64,000 nt of DNA. It comes from Micromussa lordhowensis. Its lineage: Eukaryota; Cnidaria; Anthozoa; Scleractinia; Lobophylliidae. Position numbers and translations under genes: made by a program. How positions within the stretch are numbered: position 1 is the stretch's first letter; each line of letters starts with the position of its first letter. Of this stretch, positions 1-14,200 are shown piece after piece. The stretch is from positions 2,101,803 through 2,165,802 of the forward strand of contig OZ026607.1 of NCBI GenBank assembly GCA_964020085.1, given 5' to 3'. A model generated the notes under the pieces. The model was not told the origin of the DNA and did no database searches. It saw only the letters and a program-made list of their open reading frames with translations.

Positions 1-2208
1 GTAGCAATATTTTGTAAAGTTATTGCACAGATTTATGTTGTACTGAAAGACGTGTAAAATGTTTTACTAGGTGCTGAATGAATTTGAAGTGTTAACATTC
101 ACTGAACCCATGATCTGTTCTACTATGATCACCATAAGGCTCTTGAATTGTTAAAATATTGGTTCGGAGTTCAGATATTGGCTCAACAATTTACCAAATT
201 GCTGAGTCTTTACAAGGGCCCAAAATGATTATGTGATGGTATTCCAAATTTGTTATCATAATAACTTATTCTTTCAGCAGGTTTTTTTTGTCTCTTTGTT
301 GTCATTGCTATTGTTAAATTCTCGTGTTTGAGATTATTTTCAGCTGACCATAGAAATAGCACAGTCATGTAAATCTATATTCAGCATGGGTGATTTTTAA
401 TCCTCTGGAATGCCAACTCTGTTTGACCTTAAATCATTATACGAGAGATGTAATACAATCCTGCCTGTAGTCATTAAACACAGTTCTTTTACTTGCTGAA
501 GTAGCTCGTGATCAATAACTAAAAACAACATGTGCAACTGTTTAATTATGCAAGCCATGTTCTGTGGCAGGCTAAAGTCACGGTTTTTGACTATTAAAAT
601 TCACACAGTCAAGCATGTGTTGCGTGGTGTTGTTGGCTTAGAGCCAAGATTTTTTTTGAGGGTCAGATTAAAGCTGGTAAATTTAAGTGTTGCATTACTT
701 TCAGTGTCATGTGGAAAATATATGTAGCACGATGGCAATTTAAGTAAGCAATGTTTGTTCAATTCAATTTGAAGTGCTGTGAAGCATGTCCGAGCTTGTT
801 CATCACCACATAGTGCTTATAAATCGTGAATTTGTGAAATGAGTTGACTGTTTTTGAAATAGAGAAATCATTAATAACATGAGAAAACCTTTATTCATCT
901 ATAAGTATTTATTGAATAGTATGTGTTCTATAAGTAATTTAATCATGCTGAGAAAGTCTGTGTGTGTTACCATAAAGTGCTCTAAAGAAAAACAAATAAA
1001 ATATTATCAAAACAAATAATTATTAATATCTACAAGATGGCAAACATACTACATTTGATATCACTGGGTCATTTCCACCAAAACATTTTTGTCTGGATTG
1101 TCGTTCAGGAACTGAAAAACAGTGCGTCAATACCACGTCTTTGTCCTACCTTTTTCTATTTTTGTTAATTTTATATGCTTAAAAGGCGGGCCCTATTTTA
1201 CATTTTGTAGCTTGGGTTTCACAAAACGTGACCAAAATACAAATCAGTTGTGTTGGCATTATTTAATTATTGAATGTTGTGGGTGACAGGCTTGTGTAAC
1301 CTTTGACCACATCGGTCATACGTCGTTTTCCACCACAACAAAACCGTATTTGTAGATTTAAATTAAGATTATATTTTTCTTGTTGAAAAGTATATAAGAA
1401 CCCTCGCTTTCAATTCGTCTCTTGTTGAAATTACTTGGTTCTTATTTGGGGTTCAACAGTGATCTGAGAGATTTAATATTGCTACAGTTAGAACTTACTA
1501 ATTCAAACTTGGTTTTGTTTTAATTCCTCATTATTTGGAGCTCAAAACCATTTCCGTTCGATTTGCCCTAAAGTCATTTACTCTAGGCTATTCTAAACTC
1601 CTGCTATTTCAAACTTTTCTGTTTCCCTTGAGAGATTGCGGTAGCAGGGTTCAATTAATCATTAGAATGCACATAATCCAAGGTCCCAAGTTACAAGCTG
1701 TCAAATGTTTTTGAAAATTAATAGTATGATGCAGTGAATTTCTTTACAAAACTGGTTTTACTACTTGCAAGTGCTAATTAACAGCCTCGACTATGCTTTC
1801 CTCTGTTTTAACGTACCTGCATGTACATGAACATGCTGTACACTGTAGGAATTGATAACATTACGACAAATTTTTACAAGCCGAAGAGTAATTTCCTAAA
1901 GCTTGTTATTCTTTGTACATTTCTTTCATGCTCTAATTGCATCCTTCTATATACTATATGTACTTTACAGAAGAAAGCAGAGTTAAAGCTCTAATTCTTT
2001 GTTAAATATAAAGTTGGACTCTATTAATTTGGAATAACCATTATTAGGCCAATGTGCAGACATGACAAAGGTGTCCTTCGTCATGTCATGAAGATTAACT
2101 TGAGGTCGCAAGAAAGTATTAAGATAAGGAGACGGTCATATTAATGACGTGGTCATACTGTAGTATAATTGAAAAAAATGCTTTTTCTAAATCATTACTT
2201 TGCTACAG
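1..2208. other. Non-coding sequence upstream of the first recognised bHLH exon
   Basis: AT-rich sequence with only short random ORFs. No exon, RNA gene or inverted repeat was recognised. It should be intron 1 or 5' flank of the bHLH-PAS gene, because the exon starting near 2209 opens inside a codon and needs an upstream exon with the start methionine. No convincing ATG-plus-donor exon was found here, so exon 1 probably lies before the window. Confidence 0.5.
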
Positions 2209-5200
2209 AGTTGTTGAACTTCGCAAAGAGAGATCTCGAGATGCAGCGAGAAGCAGACGTGGCAAGGAAAATGCTCAGTTTGATGAACTGGCAAAGCTCC
2301 TGCCATTACCCAGTGCCATTACATCCCAGCTGGATAAGGCTTCCATCGTGCGACTTACAATCAGTTACCTGAACATGAAACAGTTTGGTAAAAGAGGTAA
2401 GATTGTAATCAAGATGCACAAACCATGACGTAGCTCCTTTAATTGGCCTTCGTGTGTTATTCCAGCATGCTAATTTCTTATCAACTTGACTTAAACAGGT
2501 AAACGTTATCGTCAGGGGTCGACATGCTCTCTTTTGTCAGAGTCGTCAAATTCTCCTGTGTCTGATGCAGATGGAGGTAAGTAAATATATTTCTTTCTCC
2601 TCAGTGAGACTCTACAACAAAGTAAGAGATACTACGATCCAGACTTATCTCAGAGGTAGACCAAGAGTGTAGCTTAACACCAATGCCTTGATTGATTCCC
2701 CCAACCAAGAGAGGTGCTGGTGATCTAACTTTTCTTAACTTCATTTAGGTATTGCTTTAAAAATTAAACATCAAAGGTTTTTTCACTTTGCTTGTCTCCT
2801 TGCCCATCTGGGTAAATATTTTCATGCAGTACATTTAATCGACAGCCACGGTCACTGGTTTAAAAATTATATAACCCAGGAATAACTAACGACATATGAA
2901 TATGGCCGACCTTCTTTTTGCAGATGTTCATTTTGGTAGTCCTGGAAGTCCCTCTTCGCCATCCTCCATATCTTCACCGCCACCAACTGGTAAGATCTAC
3001 AGTAGGAGATAAAAATCGTTTGTTAAAAGAGCTCAGTCACAATATTTTGAGTTATTTTGGCTGCATACAGAATCACCTTTAAACTGAAAGAAACCTAAAA
3101 AGAGTCATTTTAATTACTAAGTTGAAAAGCACCAGAGACATGTAATAGCCATAAAGGAACAAGGATGGTTTAGGATGCAGGGTTCGAAAAAAAAACTTGA
3201 ATTCAAGCTTGCCCTTGGGACAAGTAGCCCTTGAATTTTTGCTTGTCCTGTACAAGTCTTAGTTTGCTTTTTTAATGACTCAGTTGGCAGACGACTTGCT
3301 GATACCTTGCCCAGGGCAAGTGAGAGTGAAAAGTTACTTGCCCAGAATGAGAATCTACTTGTCCCAGGCGACTGGACGGCACTTTTTTCGAGCCCTGGGA
3401 TGTAGAAGATTTATAAGGATTACAAACGTGAAAAATTTCTCAAGATGTGTCAAGTGTGAATTAGCTCATTTAACCCTTTTAATGAAGTCTGTTGTGGAAA
3501 CCCTAATGCAGAAATTGGATTGAAAGCTATTAAGCAGCACTTTTATGAAGTAAATTTGTTTGAATGCTGTACAACAAAGCAGTTCTAACTTCAAGTCTGT
3601 GGATGAAACCCTTGGTTAGGGTACACTATGTGTTCTATTGTCTATGGATAAAACCCTTTCAAATAACAAATCACTGATGATATCAGTGCAAAACATTTTA
3701 ATGCTTCATGTTGTTGATGATTAATAATATCTTTATTCAATTGTTATGTATTATATTACAAGTTAAAGATCTTAACTGTAGTTTAACTTAGTGATTCTGT
3801 TTTCAGCTGCAGTTGTTCCCTACAGTCAGAGTACCACGAGCTTTAATGACCTGGCAACCAACAGTGGCATCTTTTTGTTACAGGTCAGTGCAGAGATCTA
3901 CCAGAACTTTTTGTAATAAATGATACATTTTTCTAATAATAATTGTCAGAAGCACGGTGGCCTCATGCTTAGCGCAGACGCCTCAAATGGTCCAAGTTCA
4001 AGTGGTCTGATTTTGAGCCCTGGCCAGGGAAAGTGTTTTGTGTTCTTGGGCAAGACACTTCACTCTCACATTGCCCCTCCCCACCCAGGGGTACATGTAT
4101 AAATGGGTACTGGCAAATTTAATTCGTGGGGTAATGCTGTGGTGGCTAGCATCCCATTTAGGGGTTAGTAGAAATACTCCTGGTGTCTCATGCTGCAGAA
4201 AACAGAGATGAGCACATGGCAAATGATGAATCACTCTCCAAATTATTACCTAGGCAAAAATAATTGCAAAATGTCTGTGATATCTTTCTAAATTCTACTT
4301 ACACATATGCAATGTTTGTTTAACTTCAGGCACTGGATGGGTTCCTCTTTGTTCTCTCCAGCGACGCAAAATGTCTTTATGTTTCGGAGACAGTGTCTGT
4401 GCATCTTGGACTGTCACAGGTGAGTGTCATAGACAATAGACAGACAGACAGACATCCTGTTTGACATCAGTTTCTGGACACCTGATGGATATGTCAAAAT
4501 GAAATTCAGGTTAAAATGATTTTAACCTAGTTTGATTCCCAATTTCCTTTGTCTTCTAAACCTTATTATTCATGATCCATCAATAAGGGTTCAGAGAGAA
4601 AGGAATTTCATTTTGACCTACAACAGATGCATTTACAATTTTAAATCCAGATATTCTATACAAAGTGCACATTTAGCAGTGAAAAATCTTGGCAGAAAGC
4701 AGCAACAGGCGTGTTTCACTCAAAGTGAAATGACACAAAGAGTTGCTTACTTCTGGCTCAAAAAATAATACAAGACTTGTTTATGTGGCTGCCTGTTACA
4801 CATCCTTTGCCAGCAGATCAAGAAAAGTATACCAAGAATTGTGCCACGACATATGATGTGTAACTTATGCTTGTGATGTACTAACTAGATACTTTCTAGC
4901 CATGATTTTACTGATGATTTCTATTGTTACCATCTCAAACTGTTTGACCAATGAATCAATGGATTGTGAAAGAAGACAATGACTTTTTGCAGACTTTTGC
5001 TCAAGCAAACAGCAGTCACAGTGATCGGCCTTTGCAGTGTCTCAATGAATGAATAATTTTGTTTGGTACTGTAGCTCAACAGATGTTCACATGGTGTCCA
5101 TGAGACAGTTGTAGGCTTAGGTCGCGGAAGAGCTACAGTTATGTTCATCAAATGCCTTTCTAACAGATGATGCGAAGGGGACATCTCCTGACTGAGGCTG

Positions 5201-8200
5201 TATGTACCCAGAACAACATTGAAATCTTACTTACCTGGCATGGTGTCCTTACGTTTTAGGTGGAGCTGACAGGAAGTAGTATGTTTTGTTATATTCACCC
5301 TGAGGATCAACAGGATCTGTCTGGCGTGCTGGAGGCTGGAGTGGAAGAATTAGAAAATCCCAGTAATGAGGCAGCTGCCGGGAGGTACACAGATGATATT
5401 CCTTTCTTTGGAAATGAGCAAGGTGAGTTAAGACCAGCTCTGCTGTGTGAATCGAGTATCAAGAATCGAGCCATGCTTCAGGTGAATCAAGTCTTGATAC
5501 TTGACATGCTACTAATTGCTCAATTCTCATGGTTACTGTACCCAAATATGCAATTAGCCAGTCAAAAGCGTATCTGCTGTCCTCGTGCCCTAGTGCAATA
5601 TCAAGTCACTGACCTGATATGACTGCGATATTGACACTTTGGATACGATGAATACCTAAATATACCTTTTTGGTACACCTCAGTGGCACAGTAGACTCGT
5701 TCGGTCTTGCCATGGGTACATCTCACCAAAATATGAACCATGGTTCGACCAAACTCACCTGGTACATGTATGCCGGCAAAGCATACCAGAACAGTGCGAT
5801 TAGGTGAAAGAATCGACTGTCAAATGACCAAAACTGTAAGTAGAACTAGGTGATGCCAATGATACATGTACCTCTGTTTATGCCCTCTGCTTGCATGCTG
5901 TAGTTGGGTAAAATTCACTCTTTCAACTAGAGCTTATCACGGTTTCTGTAGCATTCAGTAGCCCAGAGGATTGCATAGAGGAAGCTGGGTCCATGCAGAT
6001 TTACCAATCAGGATTTGTTTGTAATGGTGTGAAAATTGACCAGACCGCACATTTACTTTACCACAACTCAACAATGCTTGTTCTCTCATTAACATCTGGG
6101 GTCCTTACACCTCCCATGTTTTTCTTAATGCAGACTCACTTTATATACATGTAAGTGCTTTTTGTGGCTTTGCAATGTTTGTCTTAGCAAGGGGTAACTA
6201 CACTTTTTGTTAGACAGTGTACATGTTGATAAGTAGTGAGCTGCTTAAGACTGCTGAAGGAGTCAAATACATGTAGGTAATAATGACTGTCAGTAAAAAT
6301 AACTAAAAAGTTACTATCAAGATGTCCAGTGCTAAAATTTTTTTGTGGTCCTTACCTAACAGTTCTTGTGCTTTGTGCAGCTTTCTCTGATAGTGAGCAT
6401 CCCAATAAAGAGAAACCCAAATCATTCTTCCTACGAATGAAGTGCACTCTTGTGAGACGAGGAGGATCCTATACAAAATCTTCTGGGTTCAAGGTCAGTT
6501 AACATGTATGCAACCTAAGAAAATAGCCCAAATATTCACACTGATTGGTTAATAACTGTGTTTCTATTTAACAATTAGATTATTAGCTCAAGATTTCTAT
6601 CGCGCATAGAAATCAAGAGCAAAATAATAATCTAAGTGTTTTTAATTACAGTACCACCTGAAACCATTCGCACATTGGGAGGTGTGAACCGCAAGGGCAG
6701 AACGCGTGCAGTGCCCACGAGAGGAATGAGACAAAACTGTGTGATTCACAAAAACAAAACTGTGCGATTCACGAAAACAAAATCCCACGCGGTTCACAAA
6801 CAGAAACCTAGGTATAAATTTTATCTCGGTCAAATGGATGAAATGCTGACACAATAAAATCTAATAGGGTATTGTCTGCTTATTGTTGTTCTTTGAATGG
6901 ATTTTTTTTCTCACATTTACAACTACAGTGTAACTGAGAGCGTGCTAATAAAAAGAAACATGAAAAGCCACAGATGACTTGGCTTGGTCATGCATCGAGC
7001 GCCTTACTCATTTAAGGCAATTAAGAAAATTATTGTAATCAGTAGCTCGTGCAAATTCTTCTTGGAAAATTTCATCGTGTTTTCCACTTCCACATTATGG
7101 TGGGAAATAATATTTAATTAAACAGGACTGAATGAAATTAAATCAAGCCGACTTGTTTCTTGTTTTTCTCTCGACTGCTAACCGTGGCGCGGTACACTTT
7201 TGCTGATACATGTAAATTGCGGGTTAATTCAACTAAACTGACAGTTCAATTCATCGTTTTCCTCAGATAAGTTTTCGATCAATGAATTTGAGGTGCTGCA
7301 GGTAAAGTTTAGGAGTATAACCAGGATTTGTTTTGACTGGGATTGTCCTCATTCGCAAGAGTTCTTTGCGTCATCTTTATCTTGTAATACTCGTACCGTT
7401 TCGGAAATTTTCTTTCCTTGCTTCAACAAGGAAAAAAGCCCCTTAATTTAATGTATTTAAAGTTACCAATCTTCCATGACCAACGTAACAACTGCTCGCA
7501 CATTCCCTCTGGGAAATGTTGACTGTGGGAACAGTTAAATTTCATATTTTAGCTCAAGCCTAAAATTTTGCATCACAGACCAAGAAATACCATGCATTTA
7601 AAACCTTTTCACGATGCCAAGCGCCTTCCACTGGCCGTAAACATTTTCTGCCAAGTGTGTTTTCCAATTAATTGGTAAGGTTTCCAATAAAAATGGGTCT
7701 GGTGATCTAACACTGAACAATACAATGCAAATCTGAAGCAAACAAAGACAAACAAACAAAGACCTGTGTGCACCTGTGTGCACTGGGCACCCACATGTCC
7801 ACCTCGTGAAACCTGTGGCCGATGTGCATCTGATTTTAGTCGGTACTGCAGTACAAATCTACTAGTTGTGCAAAGCTTTGTCTAAATCTTCTTCACAGAC
7901 ACTTTGAAGGAGGCAGCATGGCTGAGTGGTTGGGGCGCCGGAATCCGGGGGTTGTGGGTTCAAGTCCCGTTCTGACCACTAAGCTGGAGTTGTTTCTTGG
8001 TAGACCCTAGTTCAACTCCTTAGCCATGTTTGTAAATAGCCAACTGGTCTGCCTCCTGCCAGTTGGGATTTTTAACCTTGTTATGTTCATTTGGATTATT
8101 TGTTTCATCATTTCATCATTGGCCCTGAATAGCTCCTTTGGGGGAGTGGTCAATCATTTATTTTTTTATCTATTTTTTTTTTTTTTGAAAATACCAAGAT

Positions 8201-11200
8201 GCTGCTGTCATTTTGTTAACAAGGGCTTACTAAGTACTACATTACTCACTATGTATCACAGAATAGATAGTGAGTAGTGTAGCCAATCAGAGAACAGCAT
8301 TCGTGATAGAACTCTTAGTAGATTTGTAATGCTAAAACCTGATAGAAACAGGACTAGCAGGAGCTGTTGGCGTAATGATGACGCATGGCGATATTTTCTA
8401 GAAGAAGTCAAAAACATGTTCTCTGTGTTTCTATTGAGTTATAGAAACATTTGAGAAAATTTGGGAGAACTTGAGAAAGCTGCCAGCTCTTGTTCTCAGA
8501 GTATTTCTCATTCTCCCTAAAGTTCCACTCATGTTTCTATAAAGTCGATAGAGACATGGTACATGTTTTCTATTTCTTCTTGGTTTAGATATTGTTCTCT
8601 ATCATGACAGCTCAGTTCAATCAATCATTTGTTAACCTCCCAATCCCAATATAAGTGTACAGTCAAGCGTTTAATCTGGAAACTAGAGGTACAGAGCACA
8701 GTGTCCTTACTAGGGAGGTGTCTGTATTTTAGAGGCAAAGAATGTATAAATATTATTATGGATTCTTTGAGACCAAGTGAACTGTGTAGTTGTTTGTAAG
8801 GAGAGGTTTGACTGTATTCATTTGAATTGTCACATCCTAGGGTTTCATCTTTCATCTTCAGAAACCTCTCTTGTACAACAAAACAAATGGTACCTAACGA
8901 AAAAGGTTTAAATTGAATGGAAACACACATGGAATTGATCCATATCCTCAAAGTTAGACCCACCTTGTACAACGTAACTGCAAAGATACAGTATCACAAG
9001 GAAAGCACCAGTACTGCCAATTCTCCTTCATTTAAGGGTCGTACACCATGTTAATCTACAGACAAAATGTTAGAATGGCATTTGAGTCAAGATGTTGCCC
9101 CGTGGGACTACCTGCGGTGTTCCACTATAAACATTTCCCCAAAAGCCATACATGTATAATAAATCCTTCACCAAGCCTGCTCAGTCAAGACAGCTGGATG
9201 TTGGCCTCATTCTTTTTTTTTTGCGTGTTTATGTACCTTGACTCTGCATGTCTCAGTCCATAAACATGTAAAAAAACGAACTTGGCCAATATCCAACCAT
9301 TTTGACGTCAGGGTTGGTCAATAACCTATATAATTATTGAAAGACATTCAATGCGAGCTCTTTACACTTTAGGTTATTCACTGTATGGGAAGAATGAAGA
9401 AGTATTCTGCTGGGGGCCTTCCTGGCCCTAAGTATGCATTTGTGGCTATTGGACAACCTCTCCCCACAATGAACATCAATGAGCTACCACTGGAATGCAA
9501 CATGTTTGTGAGCCGAGTGAATATGGATCTAAGAATTGTTTATTGTGAAGGAAGGTGTGAACAAGTCTTGTTTCCTGTTTGACTTTGTTTATATTCACTG
9601 CTTGCCAAAATAAATCTAAACGTCAAACAATGTACATCAAAGTTTCATTGTCTATTTTGAGAGCTGTAGATAATAAATGCATAATTTAATTTACAGTGCA
9701 GTTTACCGCATCGAGCCTCTGCTACACATCATCTGTTTATTTCTGAATAAGAACACCGTCTCTTTTGTTTGAAAAGATTTGTATCAGGTATATTAGTCGA
9801 CGGCATCTTTGAAGTTTGTCTGTCGGTGACAAAATTTTGTCCTTTGGCGAACAAACTGGTCACACTTGGCTTATCATTGCGATGACAGACTTTTGACAAA
9901 AGTAAACAGTTTTGCCCTCTAATACGACGTGGCCCCTAGTGTGAGGTTAAAAAAATTATGCAACTTTCTTAACCAATAAGAAGTAAAACTAAATCCAATT
10001 GTGATCTGCACACACATTTTTTGGAGGGACTTTGTGCAATGAGTTAAGATTGGTTTACTAGATTGTGTTTGTCTTTTCTGAATTTGCTACTTGCACATGA
10101 CCCATAATCCTTTGCGTTGTTGGGGGTAACCAGTAGAATAAATGTATGGTATCATGACAAAAATTAGTTCCGTGAGCTCGCAAAACCAGCTACTAACGCT
10201 TAAATTTGTGCTAGTTTATAACTAAATCTAGAGAATTTTTTTTTGTCCATACATTGTCTGTAAAATTACAAGACGATGTATGGACAAAAAAAAATTCTCT
10301 ACATTTAGTTATAAACTAGCACAAATTTCTCATCATGATTTTGTAATTATGGGTATGTGCAAGTAGCGAATGGCCAGTATGATGTCTGCAGTTTTGGTTT
10401 AACAGAGTTATCAATAAATTGAAGTAAAAGCCTCATTCAGTCTATTTATTTTGGCTATGTTTTATTTCTTGTAGAATCCACAAGTTTATGGATTACTTTG
10501 CTAGAGACATTGTTGGAATATCTGCTTATGATTTCTACCATGGCAATGATGTTGCTGTGATTCAAAGTCACCATGCAAAATGTAAGGACAAGTTTAGTCG
10601 AGATAAACTATTATTCAAGAAATTGGTTACAACCAAACCAAGTGAAGCGTACCCCTCAAGATTACATTAATGAATTGATTATTTGAATATTGAACCCGCC
10701 AGTTGTTTCAAGAATGCAATAATGAATTGATTATATGAAAATTGAACTCGCTAGTTATTTCGAAAATCAATGTTAAATTGACTTTTTGAACATTAAAGTA
10801 AGTACGTAAGTTATGCAAACCCTTGCCTGCATCTTGGGTTTGCATAACTATCTCAAATTCACCCAACCCCCTCTTGCTTAGGTGAGGCTATGTAAACACG
10901 GAAAAAGTTCTTAATTGCTTAAAGTTACATGTCTATGGTTTTTGTCTTTTTCCACTGTACCTACAGCAGTTGTTGTACATGTATTCTGCATGGTCATTCT
11001 GATCATAATGCTTATACCCACTTTCATTCACAGTTCTGACGAAGGGCCAAGTTCTCACAAAGTACTATCGCTGGATGAACAAAAATGGTGGTTGGGTATG
11101 GATGCAAACCAAGGCATCTCTCATTCCACATCCTACAAACCCGGATTTGAAGCAAATGTTATGTCTGAATTATATTGTCAGGTTAGCAGTCGTAGAGAAG

Positions 11201-14200
11201 AAGATGCCTCAAATCTTGGATTGCATAGTAGTATTGATTGGTTAACAATTAGACTATGAATGCGAGTTTTCTATGAGTAAATAGTTCTTGAGTTGCGGCG
11301 GAGATGACTGTTGCTTAAAAAACAAAAAACAAAGTTGAGTCTCAGACACACTACATGGAAAGCTACTAAAAATGTACCGTTTGACAATGTCTAACCCAGA
11401 ACGTGTTCTATCAGTAACAAGCGAGCTATTAATAAAAAGTGGATTTTTAAGTCCTGTTATAGTCAGTGTTTACCAAGGCTTTGTTCACACTTACATATGT
11501 AGTGCCCAGGTACAAGGTCTCAACCTTGTACCTGGGCACTGCATGATACTTTGATAGTTGGAGTGTCCTGAATGCTACAGCATTTTGTGCTGGTTCCCAG
11601 GCACCAGTGCTTGGGCACCAAGTGCTAGCACAGCCGAAGGCCACTAACTAAATGGCATAATTTTTTTTTTTAATAGTGAAGTGGAACACCGTGGAGTTGT
11701 TCTGGGAATGACCCAGTTAGAAGACAAGCCTGCTCTGCATCCTCAGGCTTATATCACTGAGGTGGAAAGTGATTCTGACGTCAATGGTGAACTGAAAGAT
11801 GCTCAGTACGATGACCAAGTGATGGTTTATCCTAAGTGGCATGAGACCTGTAAGTACCTAGCAAAAGCGATAAAAAATTGTGGACATCACTTTGGCTCTG
11901 TCATTAGGGAGGTGTGGTAGCCTTGTGGCTAGACAAGTGTGCTCATTTCCGTATCATCGAGTAGTCCTGGTTCGAGCCCTGGTTGGGGACACTGCATTGT
12001 ACTCTTGGGCAAGACACTTTACTCTCACATTGCCTCTCTCCACCCAGGGTATAAATGGGTACTGGGGAACTTAATGCCAGGGGTAACCCTGCAATGGACT
12101 TGCATCCCATCCAGGGGAGAAGAAGAAATACTCCTAGTCACTTCATGCTACTGAAACCAGGATAAGCTCCAGCTTGATGGGCCATGTGGCTAGTATGCAG
12201 ACTTTGCCATAACAGACTCTTTAAACACAGAGCGAGCCTATAAAAGGTCAGCGGTTTGCACTTTGTTTGCTAAAACACGGCATTTACGTTTAGTACACAA
12301 CTCGAAAACAATCGATATGCTTTCACAAGTGAAACATCAAAAATAAGAAGTTAAAATGCATGTATATGAAGTATGATACCTGTCTAAATTCTTCTTCTGT
12401 AGCTGTCATTCTTTTTGTTTTCGCTGACCTTTTTACAAAGAAAGCAAACAAACGAAAAACCTTCCCTTATGCGCTCGCCTGAAATATTACTTCATGCAAA
12501 TTTCGCGGGAGTACAACACGCCTGGGTGAATAAGCCAATCAAAGCAGAGTATTACAATTTGTGATGGACGGGCTGAGCCGCTCAGCCTCCATTTATAGGC
12601 TCGCTCTGTGTTTAAAGCAGATACCTGGCTGAGAAACTTTAATCCAGGAAGATAAACATGCAAAAATTGTGGCTGAATTTGTTTGGCTTAGTGATCACAA
12701 AAAAATTATTCCCCAAATTGGCTACCTGTTCATAAAATTGTTGCCAAATGTTTTTTTTTTCACTTACCGTGGCGACCAAAATGGTTGCAGCTTGGAGCTC
12801 TGTGTTATGAGGATCTGAATAGTGCATACTACCAGGTGCATAATAAGGGTTGCATCCTCGAATCTTTGAATTTTTGGTCCGGGGTAATGAACATCTTGCA
12901 AAATTAAAACCATCTGCTATCATTTTAACTCTCAATTTGTTCTTCCTTGCAGCTGACAACCTTGTCCCAAAACCAACACTTATGGATGCAGTGGCCCTCA
13001 CACGCACTGGTTACACAAATTCCACTGCGTCTGATGTAACTGGTCTGGAAAATGATGTATTCACCACCACTACGGCTGAACCATGGGGTCAAGCTAGTAC
13101 GAGCACCTCGTGGAGTTCAACTAATAGGTACAACATTGCCAGGTCTAGCAGTGTTCCTGGTGATGGTGGGTCCACAAGCACCCTGGAAGATGAGTTTGAA
13201 GACTTGGCAAAACTGATCACTACTGAATTGACAGATATAGATCGAGACATCGTCAAGTTTGTGGCAACTGGAGGTGAGATTTCTCAGCTGCCCGACACAA
13301 GCCTTGAAGTTCTTCTGAATACTGACAGCCTTGATGGATTACAAACAAATGAAGCCATCCAAAATCTAGTTACGCCCAAAATTGAAGAGATTCCCATGGA
13401 CAGTGAAGAGAATGGTATTGCCTGTGTAAATCTTGTTAATGTGCAGAATATGCCTCCCCATAGAGTGCCCTCTGGAAGTTATGGTAACCTGCCTATGGAT
13501 AACTTCGCTGGTGACACAAAGCCAAACGTAATTTCCATGAATGAAGAAGGTGACTTGCTTGAGACAGGTCTTGGCATCACTGGTTCAAAGATGCGGGGAA
13601 TCAATAGTCCTTGTATGTTTGGCAGTGGAAATTCCACTGGTGAGAGAAATTACCAACAGAAAGCAAGTCATTTAAACACCGGTAGTTCTTCAAATGCTAC
13701 CATGATGAACATTGCTCAACAGGCACAGAACCTACCAGCTGTTAGAGATCCCTCTGCCATGAAGACGTCACAAAGTCGAAATTTTGAAAGGATACCACAA
13801 ATGCAGCGAGCTGATATGACATCTACAGGTGGGGGCAACTTTCGAGTTCCAGCACCCGTTCCACCAATACCAAGGCAAAATGAGTTTGTGTATTCGGAAG
13901 TTGTTCCAATTTTGAGGGAAGTGCTTTCCTACGAAGTCTCTGATGACATGCTGATTAACTTGGTCGATGAAATGATGGTAGATTCAGCCAAGAGAAAAGC
14001 TGAGGCCATGAGGATGGCATCACTTCTGCAGCAAGCAGACCTTGCACAGCTAGAGGAAGTACCTGAAATTGAAATCAAACAGGAAGTGGTGACACCAACC
14101 TTACCACAACCAACAAGTTCATTTCCTAGCTTCTCGGACAGCATGGCAAAACAGAGTAGTCAACCTCAAGTGATAAGTGGCTCCACGTCTTCTTTCAATT

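Noticed and set aside
7912..7980. A functional tRNA gene with good A and B boxes
   Set aside because: The arms do not close into a full cloverleaf and the sequence runs straight into a SINE body and T-rich tail.
8625..8972. 115-codon minus-strand ORF in a bHLH-PAS intron
   Set aside because: The sequence resembles dispersed 'gtgtccttactagggaggtgtc' repeat remnants; no recognised domain.
11501..11540. A microRNA precursor
   Set aside because: Perfect 18-bp stem with a 4-base loop is too short and too perfect for a typical precursor; the surroundings look like repeat.
12639..13007. 122-codon minus-strand ORF over the start of the last bHLH-PAS exon
   Set aside because: It crosses the acceptor and intron antisense to a well-supported exon and has no domain character.
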